Below are positions 36,150-47,439 of a stretch of 64,000 nt of DNA, piece by piece (within the stretch, counting starts at the first letter, position 1; each line of letters begins with the position of its first letter). The notes beneath the pieces are model-generated. The model did no database searches. It worked only from the letters and a program-made list of their open reading frames with translations, and was not told the DNA's origin. The stretch covers positions 45,456,562 to 45,520,561 of the forward strand of contig NC_063168.1 in assembly GCF_023159225.1 (NCBI RefSeq), read 5' to 3'. The translations under genes were made by a program, and so were the position numbers. The stretch comes from Perognathus longimembris pacificus (taxonomy: Eukaryota > Chordata > Mammalia > Rodentia > Heteromyidae).

Positions 36150-36330
36150 TTCCCTCTTTCCTTCCCGTTTCTCCTTTTCTTTCTCAACCCCTTTCTTCCC
36201 TTTCTACTTCTCCCTTCCTTCCTCCCTCCCTCCCTCTCCATTTCCCTTATTTCCTCCTTCCCTTTCCTCCTTCTCCTTTTTTCCTCCCCCTTTTTCCTTC
36301 CTTTATTCCTTGTCCCCATTCCTCCCTCCT
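36150..36330 (+). repeat. Polypyrimidine tract, (CCTT/CCTCC)-rich
   Basis: About 180 bases of almost pure C/T on the + strand; able to form triplex-type structures. Confidence 0.85.
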
Positions 36331-36436
36331 AATTGTCTCTGGCAGGGTCTTGCTCTGTAGCTTAGACTGACTTCGAGATTCTCCTTCCTCAGCCTTCTGA
36401 AAGCTGGATTATAGGTGTATACAACCATAACAGGCA

Positions 36437-36650
36437 GGGCTGGGGATATGGCCTAGTGGCAAGAGAGCTTGCCTCATATACATGAGGCCCTGGGTTCGAT
36501 TCCCCAGCACCACATATACAGAAAACGGCCAGAAGTGGCGCTGTGGCTCAAGTGGCAGAGTGCTAGCCTTGAGCAAAAGGAAGCCAGGGACAGTGCTCAG
36601 GCCCTGAGTCCAAGGCCCAGGACTGGCCAAAAAAAAAAAACAAAAACAAA
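36437..36650 (+). mobile_element. IDL-Geo SINE
   Basis: Full copy with A12 tail; imperfect CAACCATAACAGGCA/CAACCATACCAGGCA repeats flank it. It lies within an old reverse B1 piece (36337-36430). Confidence 0.88.
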
Positions 36651-36849
36651 CGAACAACCATACCAGGCACAGTAATATTTCTATAAAGTCTGAGTTTAGA
36701 GATTGTGAAGCTAAATTCCTCATGCATCTTTGGAGCTCCAGTTTGTCCTTCATGAGATACTTCCTGTTTTAACTTTATTTTTGCTATCACAGCTGGATTA
36801 ATGCAGGGCATATGTCAAATTTCTCATCCCTTGCTAATTTTAACTTTCC

Positions 36850-38000
36850 CAGTCCCCAGGAAACAAAAGGGGGGGTGAGGGGGGAGAAACTGTGGCATCC
36901 CAGGTGATCGACACCTGCAGCCTGCCTTTGGGGCAGCAGAGGAACAGGAACCTAAGTTGCCTGTGTACATCCCAAAGTAGCAAAGGGGGTGCAGGTGACT
37001 GGTGATGAGCTAAGGAAGCAGAGAATGTCCTCCTTCCAGCCTTCCCCAACCTGTGCTAGGGTTCTTGGGAATTTCATTATGACCTTTGATCACACATAGC
37101 ATTCTGACAGGGAGAGAGAAGAGGACAGTACAAGCATTTCTGACTCATTTCTGAGTTTGAGGCCAGTTTGAGCCACCTTGTGACACCTGTCTCAAAAAAA
37201 GTGGGGAAAGGAACTCAAAACCTAGGTGAGTGCAGCTGAAATCCTATGCCAGCCCACCCCCCAACTCCTCAGAATACTGTGTGCTGATCAGGGCATACCA
37301 GCAGGTGGCGCTCCGTGCTGTGGTTTGAGAGCTTTCACCCCATTGGCTAGAACAAGCATTCATTCCCGTGCCTGTCTCAGGTTGTCCTTTGCCAGTTCAC
37401 AGTGAGCCAAAGGACAGCTTTCAAAGAAAGATTATTTTAAGCCGAAGACATTTGAGATGCAACAGATACAGAAGAAGGTCTCTGCAGAGCCTCACATGTA
37501 TCTGATTCAAAGTAGAAACTTCTGAGAAATGAAGACCGCTATAAATTCCCTTTTTAGAAAGCTTCTACTCCTAGGAGAGGAACCCTGCCATGAATCCTGC
37601 ATAGGGCTGGGGTTTCCATAATGGAGATATAAAAAGATCACTTACACCTGCATAAACAAACAGCATTACAGAGTTTCCTGTCTCCAGTTTGTCCTCCTAA
37701 AAACTTCGCCATATTTGCTAAGAAAATCTAAAATTATTCTTTTGCCAGACCCTCCTTTTTTTTTCTCTTAGAGGAACCCCAAATTTCAACCACTCTTTTA
37801 TTACTGAAGGAAAACCTAAATAAATCCTCTAGTTTGCTAGCTTATAGTTCACTTAAAAATCACTAGTTTTGGAGGTCACACAGGTGGATAATACCTCATT
37901 CGTTCCCCATTAGATTTGCCTTAGATAACAGCTCTGCATAGTAGGTTGGGATAACAGCTGCCGTGGATGCTTTTCAGTGACTCAAGGTCACACCGGAAAA
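36850..38000. other. Intergenic with one CTCF-like motif
   Basis: Mostly unique sequence, the 34250-type repeat at 37425-37685 and the CTCF-like site at 37296. No gene found. Confidence 0.55.
37296..37313 (+). promoter_or_regulatory. CTCF-like motif
   Basis: ACCAGCAGGTGGCGCTC closely fits the CTCF core (CCASYAGRKGGCRS). Unique-looking flanks; not inside a SINE. Confidence 0.5.
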
Positions 38001-38506
38001 CATTGACTCCTCACTTGGGCCTGCAGAGGTCCTGAGGGTCCCTGGAAGGGGGTGCAAACACTCCCATCTCTTCATGTTGGGTCTGACTCTTCTGAGGCCT
38101 TAGCCTTTGAGTCAGTTCCTACTCAGCTCCTTGTGTAGACATACGGGTCATTGGAGAAGTGTTTTGTTCTGAACTATAATACCAGGCTAACTTGCCCTAA
38201 ACGTTCTTGTCTTTCTCTTCCCCTGTGAAGACTAAAGAAATCTACCATCTGGAAACCTCAGACCATGAAAGGAGTGAAAAGGACAGCACATGAGCTCCTG
38301 AAAGATCTCCACCTATTCTCAGAGAAGAGACACTGTCCCTCAATAGTTTAGTCCCACATCTGTAAGCTTTCTACCCCTCTGAAGTTGAAACTCTGATTTG
38401 TGAGCAAAGCTCGCTTTTCTCCATTCTTTGGTCAATGAATAAAGCCTTTAGCACTTATCTGTCAAACATTGGCTTTCCTGGGGGATGAGCCTTCCACCTG
38501 AGACAG
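38000..38506 (+). mobile_element. Probable solo LTR, left border unclear
   Basis: An AATAAAG near 38439 is followed by an LTR-like 3' end 'ccacctgagaca'. The upstream part is unique-looking. Called from the poly(A) signal and CA end only. Confidence 0.35.
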
Positions 38507-38696
38507 TAACATTTTGAGTTAACTCATATGGCATCAGATAGCACTTCAAACATTTGCCTTTGGTTAAATAGGGAGAATTAGGGGTAGGGGTGAGAAGGCA
38601 TACTTAGCTCAAGTATCCCCAATCAGGTGTGGCCTGCCTGGTACTATTATGTCAGTCTGGAGGGGTTCCAGAGAGGTTATCTTTCCTGGTCCATCC

Positions 38697-39080
38697 TTAG
38701 TGTTAGGAAAACAGAGGAGAAAGGAAGGAAACTGGCCGGACTCCATCTTCAACTGGCTAGGACTGTTTCTTGAGGAACAACGAAGAGCACAGACTTCCTG
38801 CAGGCTTGGAGACTGCAAGGAGGAGGTCTAGGGGCTGAGTTTATATGTAGTCTAAGCAAGGAGGCAGAGGTTAATGAAAAAGCCATTAAGTTGAGGAAGG
38901 TGTGGGATTCTCATTTGGGGCCACAATGGAATGTTTACAGCCAGGCTTGGATGGCATGTCTGATGTCTATATGCACCTCAGAAAATAGAGTAGGGGGTTA
39001 ATCCTTCATATTCCATGTTTGGATACTAGAAAGATTAAGCCAAGAGGGGAGATGAAAGAAAGCTCTTCACTGAGCTTTTG
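38697..39080 (-). mobile_element. LTR-like element (TGTTAGGAAAA family), copy 1
   Basis: Shares order and wording with 62124-62622 ('actgtttcttgaggaa', 'acaatggaatgtttacagcc', 'agaggggaga') and partly with 43560-43910 ('aaggaggcagaggttaatga'). Confidence 0.55.
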
Positions 39081-39214
39081 GGCATTCTCTTCCTTCAGAG
39101 TGTAAAAAGATAAGAAGGCATTGCCCGTCTGATGGGCAGTTTGCCTTGGGTCAGATGTGCTCAGCGGTAAGCCCTGTCCTTCCTCCTGGAGCCCAGGTGA
39201 TCATGTGCATGGTG

Positions 39215-39480
39215 AGAAACAAAAAGCTGCATTTTGAGAGGTTGAATTGAAAGTCTATTGGAGAGACAGCGTCTGCAGGTGGACTGTCTCAAAGATCACC
39301 AACATAGAATTGAGCTTGAACTAAGCAAGCTTTAAAGACAAAAAACACATGTTTCGGTTGGAGAATAAGCTTTAACAAAAGTGCTATACATAGGCAAGCA
39401 AGCTAGATGAGGATACTTATTCCTAATAAAAGAATTATACATTTTTAAGCATAAATGTTTTTCAACGCAAGCACCCTTTA
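39215..39480 (-). repeat. Dispersed LTR-like repeat, copy 1
   Basis: Matches 51755-52000 over 'cattttgagaggttga.ttg.cagtctatt', 'cacatg.tt.gg' and 'gcttaacaaaag'. The family is unknown to me. Confidence 0.45.
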
Positions 39481-39519
39481 AGGTCATCTTAAAAGCCACA
39501 GAAATGATGACTAAGAGCA

Positions 39520-39710
39520 GGGTGCTGGTGGCTCATGCCGATAGTCCTAGCTATGCAGGAGGCTGAGATCTGAGGATGTGAGGATAGAGGTTCAAAGCCC
39601 ACCTGGGCAGGAAAGTCCATGACACTCTTATCTCCAGTTAACTACCAGAAAACTAGAAGTGGCACTGTGGTTCAACTGGTAGAGTGCTAACGTTCAGTGA
39701 AAGATCTCGG
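39520..39710 (+). mobile_element. B1-Geo SINE
   Basis: Clear head ('agggtgctggtggctcatgc') and Geo start, cut off before the tail where an LTR-like sequence begins. Confidence 0.7.
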
Positions 39711-40207
39711 ATGTGAGGGTTGATGAAAGGAGACTACTACACAGTACAAGCAGAAGAGAGTTTGTTTGGAGAACCAAACCGCCCTGGGCTTTACACTTGA
39801 GTACAGAGTATAGCATTCTGACTTAGTTGCCAGGTGTGATTATATTGGGTATGGCAAGAGGAAGTGTGGCTGCACTAAATGGGGAATTGCCTTAGAGTGT
39901 GGGGTGCTCTCACTGGGTCACAGCCAGATGATTGACAGTTACTGGGTGATTAAGGATTTCAGTCTCCAGGGCTTGCAAAAAGAATTGAGGGAGGTAATTT
40001 TTCAAGGGGAGGAGAAAGTACTTTCCTAAATTTCTGTAGATCACACTTTTTCCCCAGAATGAAGGTACAGGAAAAAAGGCTTAAAGAGTAAATGTTTGAA
40101 TGATCAGATAGTCCTGTTAGGGAAAAGGTGAGAGGAAGGAATTCCTCGAGGGCATCTTTCACAGCTTCCTAGAGGAGTTTTGCCTTGAAGGAGAAATTAA
40201 GAATCCA

Positions 40208-40416
40208 GGGCTGGGAATATGGCCTAGTGGTAAAGTGCTCGAATCGTATACATGAAGCCCTGAGTTCAATTCCTCAGCACCACATATATAGAAAAAAGCC
40301 GGAAGTGGCGCTGTGGCTCAAGTGGTAGAGTGCTAGCCTTGAGCAAAAGGAAGCCAGGGTCAGTACTCAGGCCCTGAGTTCAAGCCCCAGGACTGGCAGA
40401 AAACAAAACAAAATAA
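40208..40416 (+). mobile_element. IDL-Geo SINE
   Basis: Full copy flanked by AAGAATCCAG on both sides. Confidence 0.9.
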
Positions 40417-41039
40417 GAATCCAGATTCTGAAGTGAGTAAACTCAGGAAAGGGAAAAGAAATGGATTATTGTCCGAGTGAGGGCAGGACTGACAGAGAGA
40501 AGCACAGAGAGCAAAGAAAGCCTGAACATCTGACCATTTGCCATTGTATTGGCAGAAATTCTCTGAGAGTACTGTAACCAAAAGTCCCATTTGTGGGCCA
40601 CTGAGACTGATTGTCACCAGTTTATCCCATAGCCATATTTGATTGTAATTTTTTTAAAATGAGTAATTTTGGCTTTATGGAATCCTTTAATAAAAGGGCA
40701 TTTAGAAAATAGGAGCTACTCCAAGGAAGTGTTCTGATTCGGGAGAGACTGAATGGAGCCTATTGGTATGAGAGGCAAAAAGGAAAAGTCCAGTGAGGAT
40801 GTAGAGGGAAAGTCCAGCAAGGACTAGAGGAAGAGGAGGCAATGGATGGAAGGTGTCTCAGTCCACCCGAGGTCTCTCTGGCTAAGAGCCAAATTCTTGA
40901 TTCAATCATCCCCAAAACAAGAAAAGACTAACAAGAAGACATTGAGGATCCCTCTGGCATGATGCCACATTGAAAGAGACAGACAAACAGAAGGCTTATG
41001 ATGGGAGTCACTAGATGTAGACAGGAGATGGTGTGATGG

Positions 41040-41240
41040 ATGCCTGCCAGCAACACATGAAGCCCTGGGTTCAGTTCCCCAGCACCACATATACAGAAAA
41101 CAGCCAGAAGTGGCTTTGCGGCTCAAGTGGCAGAGTGCTAGCCTTGAAAAAAAAAAAAAAAAAGCCAGGGACAGTGCTCAGTCCCTGAGTCCGGGCTCCA
41201 GGACTGGCAAAATAAATAAATAAATAAATAAATAAATAGT
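41040..41240 (+). mobile_element. IDL-Geo SINE, head truncated, with (AAAT)n tail
   Basis: Begins inside the IDL unit ('aacacatgaagccctgggtt'), has an internal A-run at about 41150, and ends in eight AAAT/AAATA repeats (41207-41238). Confidence 0.85.
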
Positions 41241-41980
41241 AGAGATGGGAGGTCCAACATGGGGTTCCTTTGGAAGTTTGGGTCCTAGGAGGGCAGCCAG
41301 GAGGTGGATCTGACCGACCCTGGGAAAGAGAAGCAGTGGGGATGCACTGGAGGGGATGCAGTGAATCCTGACACTAACTCCTCCAGGGTGTCAGCACCAA
41401 ATGTAAAGGTTTGTAAAAGGTGACTGCCACCCTGTTCAAGCAGAAGAGTATTAATTTGGAGAACCAAACTACCTCAGGCTACACTTTAGGGCAGGGTATA
41501 GCAATTATCAGGTGCAATCATATGACCTGTGGCAAGAGGTGGTGTGCTTTCATTAAAGATGGAAGTTGCCTCAGAGCCTGGAGCCTGAGGTCCTTTCACT
41601 GGCTCACAGCCAGGTGATTGACAGTTAAATGGCCATTAGGGGTTTCAGGCAGGTGATTGCTGGCAAGGCAATGTGCTGTCTTTCATGAGGAAGGAGGGAG
41701 AAGAGGACTGTTTTCCCCAGGTGGACCTAATAAGGAACAGCGCCCATGCACTGAGTTCAAGCCCCATGACTGGCAAAAACCAAATGGTAACTAAGGAGTG
41801 CATAGGAGGGACATTAGGGGACACACTTCTGGAGTAGGTGAGACACAGACCTTGATGTGAATGGTTCCACACAAACCATGAATGGAATCATGAATAACTA
41901 CTGAAATAATCAGATGAACCTCAAAATATTAAATCTTAAAGACTATTTAGGACTCACATATGTAACATATTCAAAGGAAG

Positions 41981-42690
41981 GAGCTGGGAGTGTGGCTTAC
42001 TGGTAGAATGCTTGTTTAGAATGCATGAAGCCCTGGGTTCGATTCCTCAGTGCCATGTAAAAAGAAAAAGCCACAAGTAGCACTGTGGGTCAAGTGATAG
42101 AGCATTACCCTTTGTTGGGGTCTGAACGACCCCTTTCTCCCCCCACGGGGAGAATGGTAACCACAAAATATATGAAAGAGCACTCGGCTTGGCCCTCCGC
42201 CAGCAGAAGGCCAAAGGCGTGCTCACATGGGCAAGCGCTAAGTTGAGGAAAGGTTGCTGAAGCCTCCCCTCCCCCCAGTCCCCTCACATGTTACCAAGGG
42301 CGGAGGCGAAAAGGAAGGCAGCAGGGACACGCTGCGGTGGTGGGAAGCGTCTCAAAGACTTTAATATGGAAAGGCACTTATATAGAAGTAATGGCGGGAA
42401 AGAAAGGGGGCTGGCCAAAGGTCCAGTCATAGGCTAAGGACCATGTCCATCAAGTGACATCACGAAACTTCCTTTGTGGGCGGGACAACCCCATCATGGT
42501 GGCACGCACTTGTTCACCTCCCAAGGGGCGGAGGCTTTCTCTTCCTGTTGAGGCCGGAAGGTGGGAGGGGCTCCTTCCCATTGTCCCAGGGCTGGGGGGA
42601 AGGACAGCCCCCAACAACCCTTGAGCAAAAGAAGCTCAGGGACAGCACCCAGGTCCTGAGTTTGAGCCCCGGGACTAGCAAAAAAAATGA
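41981..42690 (+). mobile_element. IDL-Geo-type SINE split by a solo LTR
   Basis: SINE halves 41981-42112 and 42617-42690 rejoin cleanly at 'taccctt|gagcaaaag'. Confidence 0.85.
42113..42616 (-). mobile_element. Solo LTR with 6-bp target duplication
   Basis: Perfect inverted ends TGTTGGGG...CCCCAACA bound 504 bases. The target duplication is ACCCTT (42107-42112 and 42617-42622). A 6-bp duplication is typical of class II (ERVK/IAP-type) elements. On the - strand a TATATAAG box lies near 42380. No coding sequence remains. Confidence 0.9.
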
Positions 42691-43910
42691 AGTGTTAGGA
42701 AAATGGAGGAGATGGAGATTGCTACAAGGAAAGTTCCCTTTCTAGAGGAGAGAGCTGAGAGGCTCACAGCAGAGAAGGACTTGGTGGGCAGAATAGGATG
42801 AGCAGAGGGGATCTCTGGAGTGAAGATAGAGGAGGGCTTGGATGTAGAGGACCTTGGACCCCTTGCCAATTTGTTGGAGAATTGTTTAAATCAGTAAGAG
42901 TAAAATCTAAGGTTCTGAATTTAGGCCATCTGTGGCCATTGTTTGCATGATAGTGAGGCCAGATTTTGTTCAACAAACAAATCAGTTTTCTTTGACTGTA
43001 AATTAGCCCAAGCATCTTAAGAGTTGCTGCAACCATGCCAGTAAGTAGGGTGGCTCTGGGAACAGCCGAGAAGGAGCCCATTTTGGAAAATTTGGTAGGA
43101 CTACTGACGACTGGAGTGGCCTGTCCTGCCACTACAGGCATTGCTGATAGTTTGGGAAGGCAAATGAGTAAGTGCCCAACAATTAGGAGAGGGAGTCCAC
43201 AAAGTCCTAATTAAAGGGTATTTGGGGGTCAGCAAAGCGTGAGATTCCTGGAGTCTCTGGGGACCCCACAGACAGGGAGTGGGGAACTTCTAATCCCCAA
43301 TTTCCTGGGGGAACCTGGAGTCCTCAGGTCCGTGTCAAGCGCCCCACTCCCCCCCCCCCACCCCAGATTGGGGTTCCCTTGTCCTGAAGGCTTCTGGGTG
43401 GTGAGTGGACTTGGTCAAATGGTGAAGAGGCTCCTGCCTGGAAATTAGAGTCACAGTACAGGGTGAGGGAGAGAGAAGGGAGGAGAGATGAGGCTTTTCT
43501 GGGTTTATGCGGGGAGGTAGGAGATACCCCAAGCCATGCGGGGTGTTCATCCACAAGGCAGGCACTGCCTATTGATTATCAACAGGGGAGGACTGTTTAT
43601 TGACTGCTGGCAATTTATTGACTGCTTATTGCCAGGGAGGGGCACAGACCTTCCCACAGGTTTGGAGGTTGTGCCAGGGGGTGAATTTGGGACCTGGCTT
43701 ATAAGGGGTCAGAGCAAGGAGGCAGAGGTTAATGAAAGGGCCACTAGGTCTAAGAAGTTGGTGGCTTTTCTGTTGGGCCCACAAAGGGCTGTTTACAGCT
43801 TGGCCTAGGTGAATTGCCCTGCCTGCATATCAAAGCAGGCTCTTGTTTACCTGGTATCTATATGTGCCTGGCGCAATAGGGTGGGTATCAATCCTTCACC
43901 TCCTTTTTGT
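42690..43910 (-). mobile_element. Degenerate endogenous retrovirus piece with gag-like remnant
   Basis: On the - strand, 43141-42764 holds an open stretch whose Trp-Pro pattern (KIWPHYHANN, RWPKFRTLDF) resembles the matrix region of gamma-type retroviral Gag. The right part (43560-43910) resembles the LTR-like elements at 38.7 and 62.1 kb. It is broken and incomplete; no functional protein is implied. Confidence 0.4.
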
Positions 43911-43989
43911 TATGATTGTGTAGTCTTTGAGCCTACCTAGTGAATTGATTTAGCTTCTGAAATGGATATTAGCAAACTTGACTATAACT

Positions 43990-44238
43990 AGAAGGGTTTT
44001 TTTGTTTGTTTTCTTTTGCCAGTCCTAGGGCTTGAACTTGGTGCTGTCTCTGAGCCTATTTGTGTTCAAGACTTGTGCTCTACTACTTGAGCCACAGCAT
44101 CAATTCTGGCATTTTCTGAGTAGTTTATTGGAAGTAAGAGTCTCACTTTCCTGCCTGGGCTAGCTTTGAACCACTAGCCTCAGATCTCACCCTCCTGAGT
44201 AGCTATAATTACAGGCTTGAGCCATTGGCATCTGGCCA
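43990..44238 (-). mobile_element. B1-Geo SINE
   Basis: Reverse copy with a clear B1 end ('tcctgagtagctataattac'). Confidence 0.7.
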
Positions 44239-44239
44239 T

Positions 44240-45225
44240 ATCTGGACATTTGAAAAGCACCAGGGACCTTCCACTTGTTTTCCCACACAATTGGACTCAT
44301 TCTTTCTTGGACTCGTTGTTACTCACAGAATGAGGGATATGAGAGCCACATAAGGAAATTTGAATACCCCTAGCAGAGAACATCCTCACTAACTGACCCT
44401 TAGCTGTGTAAGGGTGGTGAGTCAACTGAGACTACCTAAATGACAGGCTGCTAAGTGCAAATTCCTATACATGAGGGCACGAAGTATGTGAAGTACATGT
44501 AAGAATTTGAGGGAAGTGGGGAAATAAAACAAAGAAGTTAGAACTGAAAAGTAGCACAGCAAACTCTGCCCCCATTTTCTTTTAGAGGTCAAGTAACAAA
44601 AAATTAGCAGACATAAAAAAGAGGCAATTCTTTGAGAATCTTTGAGGTACAAGAAGTGGCAACCTCCTTAAATGAGAGAAAATGGGAGGGCCTGTCCAGC
44701 AAATAGAAGTCCTGAAACTCGCCCCTTATCTTTGTGTTTTAGGTAAGAGGCCACCCACACTGGTTGTTGCTAAGGACTGAGGCTGGCTAGACCACCAGAT
44801 TGCATGTAATTCTACCGCCCAGCTCCGAAATTTGAAGACCTCAAATAAGGACCATTTTGAGTCTATGGGAATCAGGAACTGCTCCTCTTACCCTCTTCTA
44901 ACTTACTATGCTTGCTAAAATGAATCCTTGCTAAAACTTCCACCTTCTTTCAGTGAAATCCCCTTGAAACACTTTTCTTTGTGGATCTCAAGTTTCTGAG
45001 ATTTGCATGGGAAGGGGGAAGCTGAGGGAACTCCCACCCCCCATTCCTTCCTCTCTTCCAGTAACAAGACAAGAAAAACCAGGAAGCTGGCCCACAGACT
45101 CAGAAACAACAATAAATATTGTTTTAGGTGATTGTGATCAATAGAAAAGCAGGTAGTCAGGGAACTGTGACCTATAGAAATTACAGATGGAAAAGATAAG
45201 CTGATAGATCAAAAACTGGCATAAA
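44240..45225. other. Intergenic, nothing recognised
   Basis: About 1 kb without recognisable coding, RNA or young repeat sequence before the 5S insertion. Confidence 0.5.
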
Positions 45226-45241
45226 GAAATGGGGGCAGGGA

Positions 45242-45310
45242 GTCGAAGGCCACACCACCCTGAACATGCCCCTAAGCAGGGTCGGGCCTGGTTAGTACTT
45301 GGATGGGAGA
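45242..45310 (+). pseudogene. 5S rRNA retropseudogene, internally deleted, no tail
   Basis: The stretch matches the 5S rRNA 5' end (GGCCACACCACCCTGAAC), then jumps to CTAAGCAGGGTCGGGCCTGG and TTAGTACTTGGATGGGAGA. By my recollection of 5S rRNA, about 21 nt (roughly positions 31-51) are missing and it stops near position 90 of ~120. It is flanked by 17-base perfect direct repeats at 45226-45242 and 45309-45325, with no poly(A). That is the mark of a tailless L1-assisted insertion. Confidence 0.9.
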
Positions 45311-45592
45311 AATGGGGGCAGGGAGCTACAAAACAATGAGGAAGGAGGACAAAAGAATAAGGAAATAAGGGTAGTGTACTAAGACTTGGTTACCACAACA
45401 TTACTGGGAATAGGATGGAGACTCACCAATCAAAAGGCCATCTCCAAGGGCTTCCAATTCTCCCTACCTGACCTAAGGCCAATAATGAGGAAGATGGGCA
45501 AGACAGATAAGATGTGTTGAAGTGCTGTCTTCCTTTTCTCCTCCATATTTCTCTTCTAATAAATAAACTTCCCTATCACTTTTATTTGAACT

Positions 45593-45781
45593 CTTTTTTT
45601 TTTTTTTTTTTTGCCAGTCCTGGGGCTTGGACTCAGGAGCTGAGCTCAAGGCTAGCACTGCCACTTGAGCCACAGCACCACTTCTGGCTATTTTCTATAT
45701 ATGTGGTGCTGAGGAATCAAACCCAGGGCTTCATGTATAGGAGGCGAGCACTTTTACCACTAGGCCATATTCCTAGCTCCT
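45593..45781 (-). mobile_element. IDL-Geo SINE with internal deletion
   Basis: Part of the Geo unit is missing ('gagctgagctcaaggctagc'). Flanked by TTTATTTGAA on both sides. Confidence 0.85.
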
Positions 45782-46189
45782 TTATTTGAATTTTGCTCAC
45801 ATTCTTCTCTTGCTAGGCACAATGACTGAGGTCAGTGTAGCTGCCTACTAAATATGTAACGTAACTTGAGCATTGGCCAGAAATTTTAGAGAGTAAGCAT
45901 GTCCTTTTTCTGACTCATTAAAAGGTTACAAATGTGTGCCTTTATCTTTGCTGCTATAGTAGATTACCTAAGACTGGGTAAATTGTTAAGAGCAAATATT
46001 TATTTCTCACAGTTCTGGAGGCTGGGAAGGTGAAGCCACTAACAGGTCTATTGTCTGACAAGGATCTGACCTCTGTTTCTGAGATAGCACCTTGAACACT
46101 GCCAGTAACCTTGGGAAGAGAGAAATGTTGTATCTCTCTATGTGGCAGGGTGTCAAGGAGCATAAAGAGACAGGGTTCCTCTGTCAGTC

Positions 46190-46300
46190 CATCACCCCTT
46201 CTTGTAGTGGGCCTTATTTTGTCCAGGCTAGTCTTGAATTTGTGACTCCAGTGAATGCTCTCAGCCATGCTGGGACTACAGGTACACACTGCCGAGCCTG
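46190..46300 (-). mobile_element. Old B1 fragment
   Basis: Reverse 7SL pattern ('gtccaggctagtcttgaatt', 'gctgggactacaggta'). Confidence 0.55.
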
Positions 46301-46326
46301 GCATGCCAAGTTCTTTCCTAATATCA

Positions 46327-46330
<4 letters not shown>

Positions 46331-46364
<34 letters not shown>

Positions 46365-46378
46365 TGTGTGTGTGCGTG
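46331..46378 (+). repeat. (GT)n microsatellite
   Basis: About 23 GT units with one TATG and one GCGT interruption. Confidence 0.95.
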
Positions 46379-46797
46379 TCCTCATCAGTCAGGTGACCCA
46401 AAGGAGACCCTGAGCAAACAGGCCATGCTGACTTGCCCTAGTGTGTCATCATCAGATCATACCCTGCTTTCCCTGCATTCTTCTACAAGATTCTTCTGCT
46501 CATCACAAGATCTGCACATAAAAACATACCATCTTCCCAAGGGCTGTGGGTCTTCATCCTTTGGTCAAATGGAGTTGTAATGCTTTTCTCTTGTTTTGCC
46601 ATCTTACAAAGTGTCAACAATAAGTAAGGAAAAGACATCTCCCCCAACCCTCTACCACCAATCTTCAGCACTTGCAGTTTCCCCACAGAAAGGAAGGATG
46701 CATTTGAACCCTGTATGTCAACACCTGGATCTTTTTTTCAGGAGATCCACACAGAGGTAATTCATAAGCTAGCCCTGTCCCTGGAAAGGGGACTCAC

Positions 46798-47087
46798 TGT
46801 AAGGTTTATTAAAGTAGGTAGCCAATAAAGGAAAGCACCATGCAGTATTCAGCCAGGAGAGAAAAGTTTATTCCAGAATTGCTGGCCTGTGGCAGAGATG
46901 ATGCATAGCCAGAGAGAAGGGCTGAACCATTACTCTAGGGCAGGGGTGGGAGGTATGGCCAGATGGATTGGATGTGACCTCAGAGAAGGGGGAGGTAACT
47001 GCCTCCAGGTATGCCAGTTATGTAGGTAACACAGGTACTGGGGTGGGGGAGCATCTACATGGTCCCTTGATTGGGGTGAACCTTACA
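46798..47087 (-). mobile_element. Small solo LTR, 290 bp
   Basis: Nine-base inverted ends TGTAAGGTT...AACCTTACA. Flanks CTCAC and CTTAC are a 5-bp duplication with one mismatch. Reverse AATAAA-type signals (TTTATT) lie near the left end, fitting - orientation. Confidence 0.7.
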
Positions 47088-47248
47088 CTTACCTCTGCTA
47101 CTTGTACCAGTGACTACCTTTACTTCTGATTTGACTCCTTTCCCCCATACTTTGGAATTGGGCACAAGGACCAGGAGGTTAAGATGATGAAGGGCAGATT
47201 TCTGCAGTCCCTCCTGTGGTCCTTGAAGATTTAGGCTGCTCTTTTGCC

Positions 47249-47266
47249 AGCCACCTGGGGGCGACA
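47249..47266 (+). promoter_or_regulatory. CTCF-like motif
   Basis: CCACCTGGGGGCGAC in the middle of AGCCACCTGGGGGCGACA fits the CTCF core well. Confidence 0.5.
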
Positions 47267-47439
47267 GAGTGTCAGGCCCGAGAGAGAGCAGATGAGAAAG
47301 AACCTCCAGTCTTGCCCAATGACTAGATAACTCTCCCGTACTGAGCAGCTCTAAACCTGGCCTTCCCTCCTGGCTTTCTCTCTCTCTCTCTCTCACAGCC
47401 TGGGTGCCAATCCTGCTCTCAGTGGAGAACATCAGCACC

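Larger units (their letters stand above)
39720..41850 (-). mobile_element. Degenerate endogenous retrovirus remnant
   Basis: Two related LTR-like stretches, 39720-40000 and 41412-41850, share 'aagcagaagag', 'tttggagaaccaaac' and 'cacagccag.tgattgacagtt' in the same order and orientation. About 1.4 kb of non-repeat, frame-dead sequence lies between, plus two later SINEs. The position just left of 41412 (TTTGGTGCTGACACC on the - strand) could be a primer-binding site. Called as an old provirus with low certainty. Confidence 0.4.

Noticed and set aside
36469..36675. Recurrent short proteins such as 'MPHIHEALGSIPQHHIYRK' or 'GLDSGPEHCPWLL' in many places
   Set aside because: They are translations of IDL-Geo SINE copies in either orientation, not a protein family.
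46092..46580. 162-codon frame at 46.1-46.6 kb
   Set aside because: It runs through a B1 fragment and a (GT)n tract giving a Cys-Val repeat; there is no coding signature.
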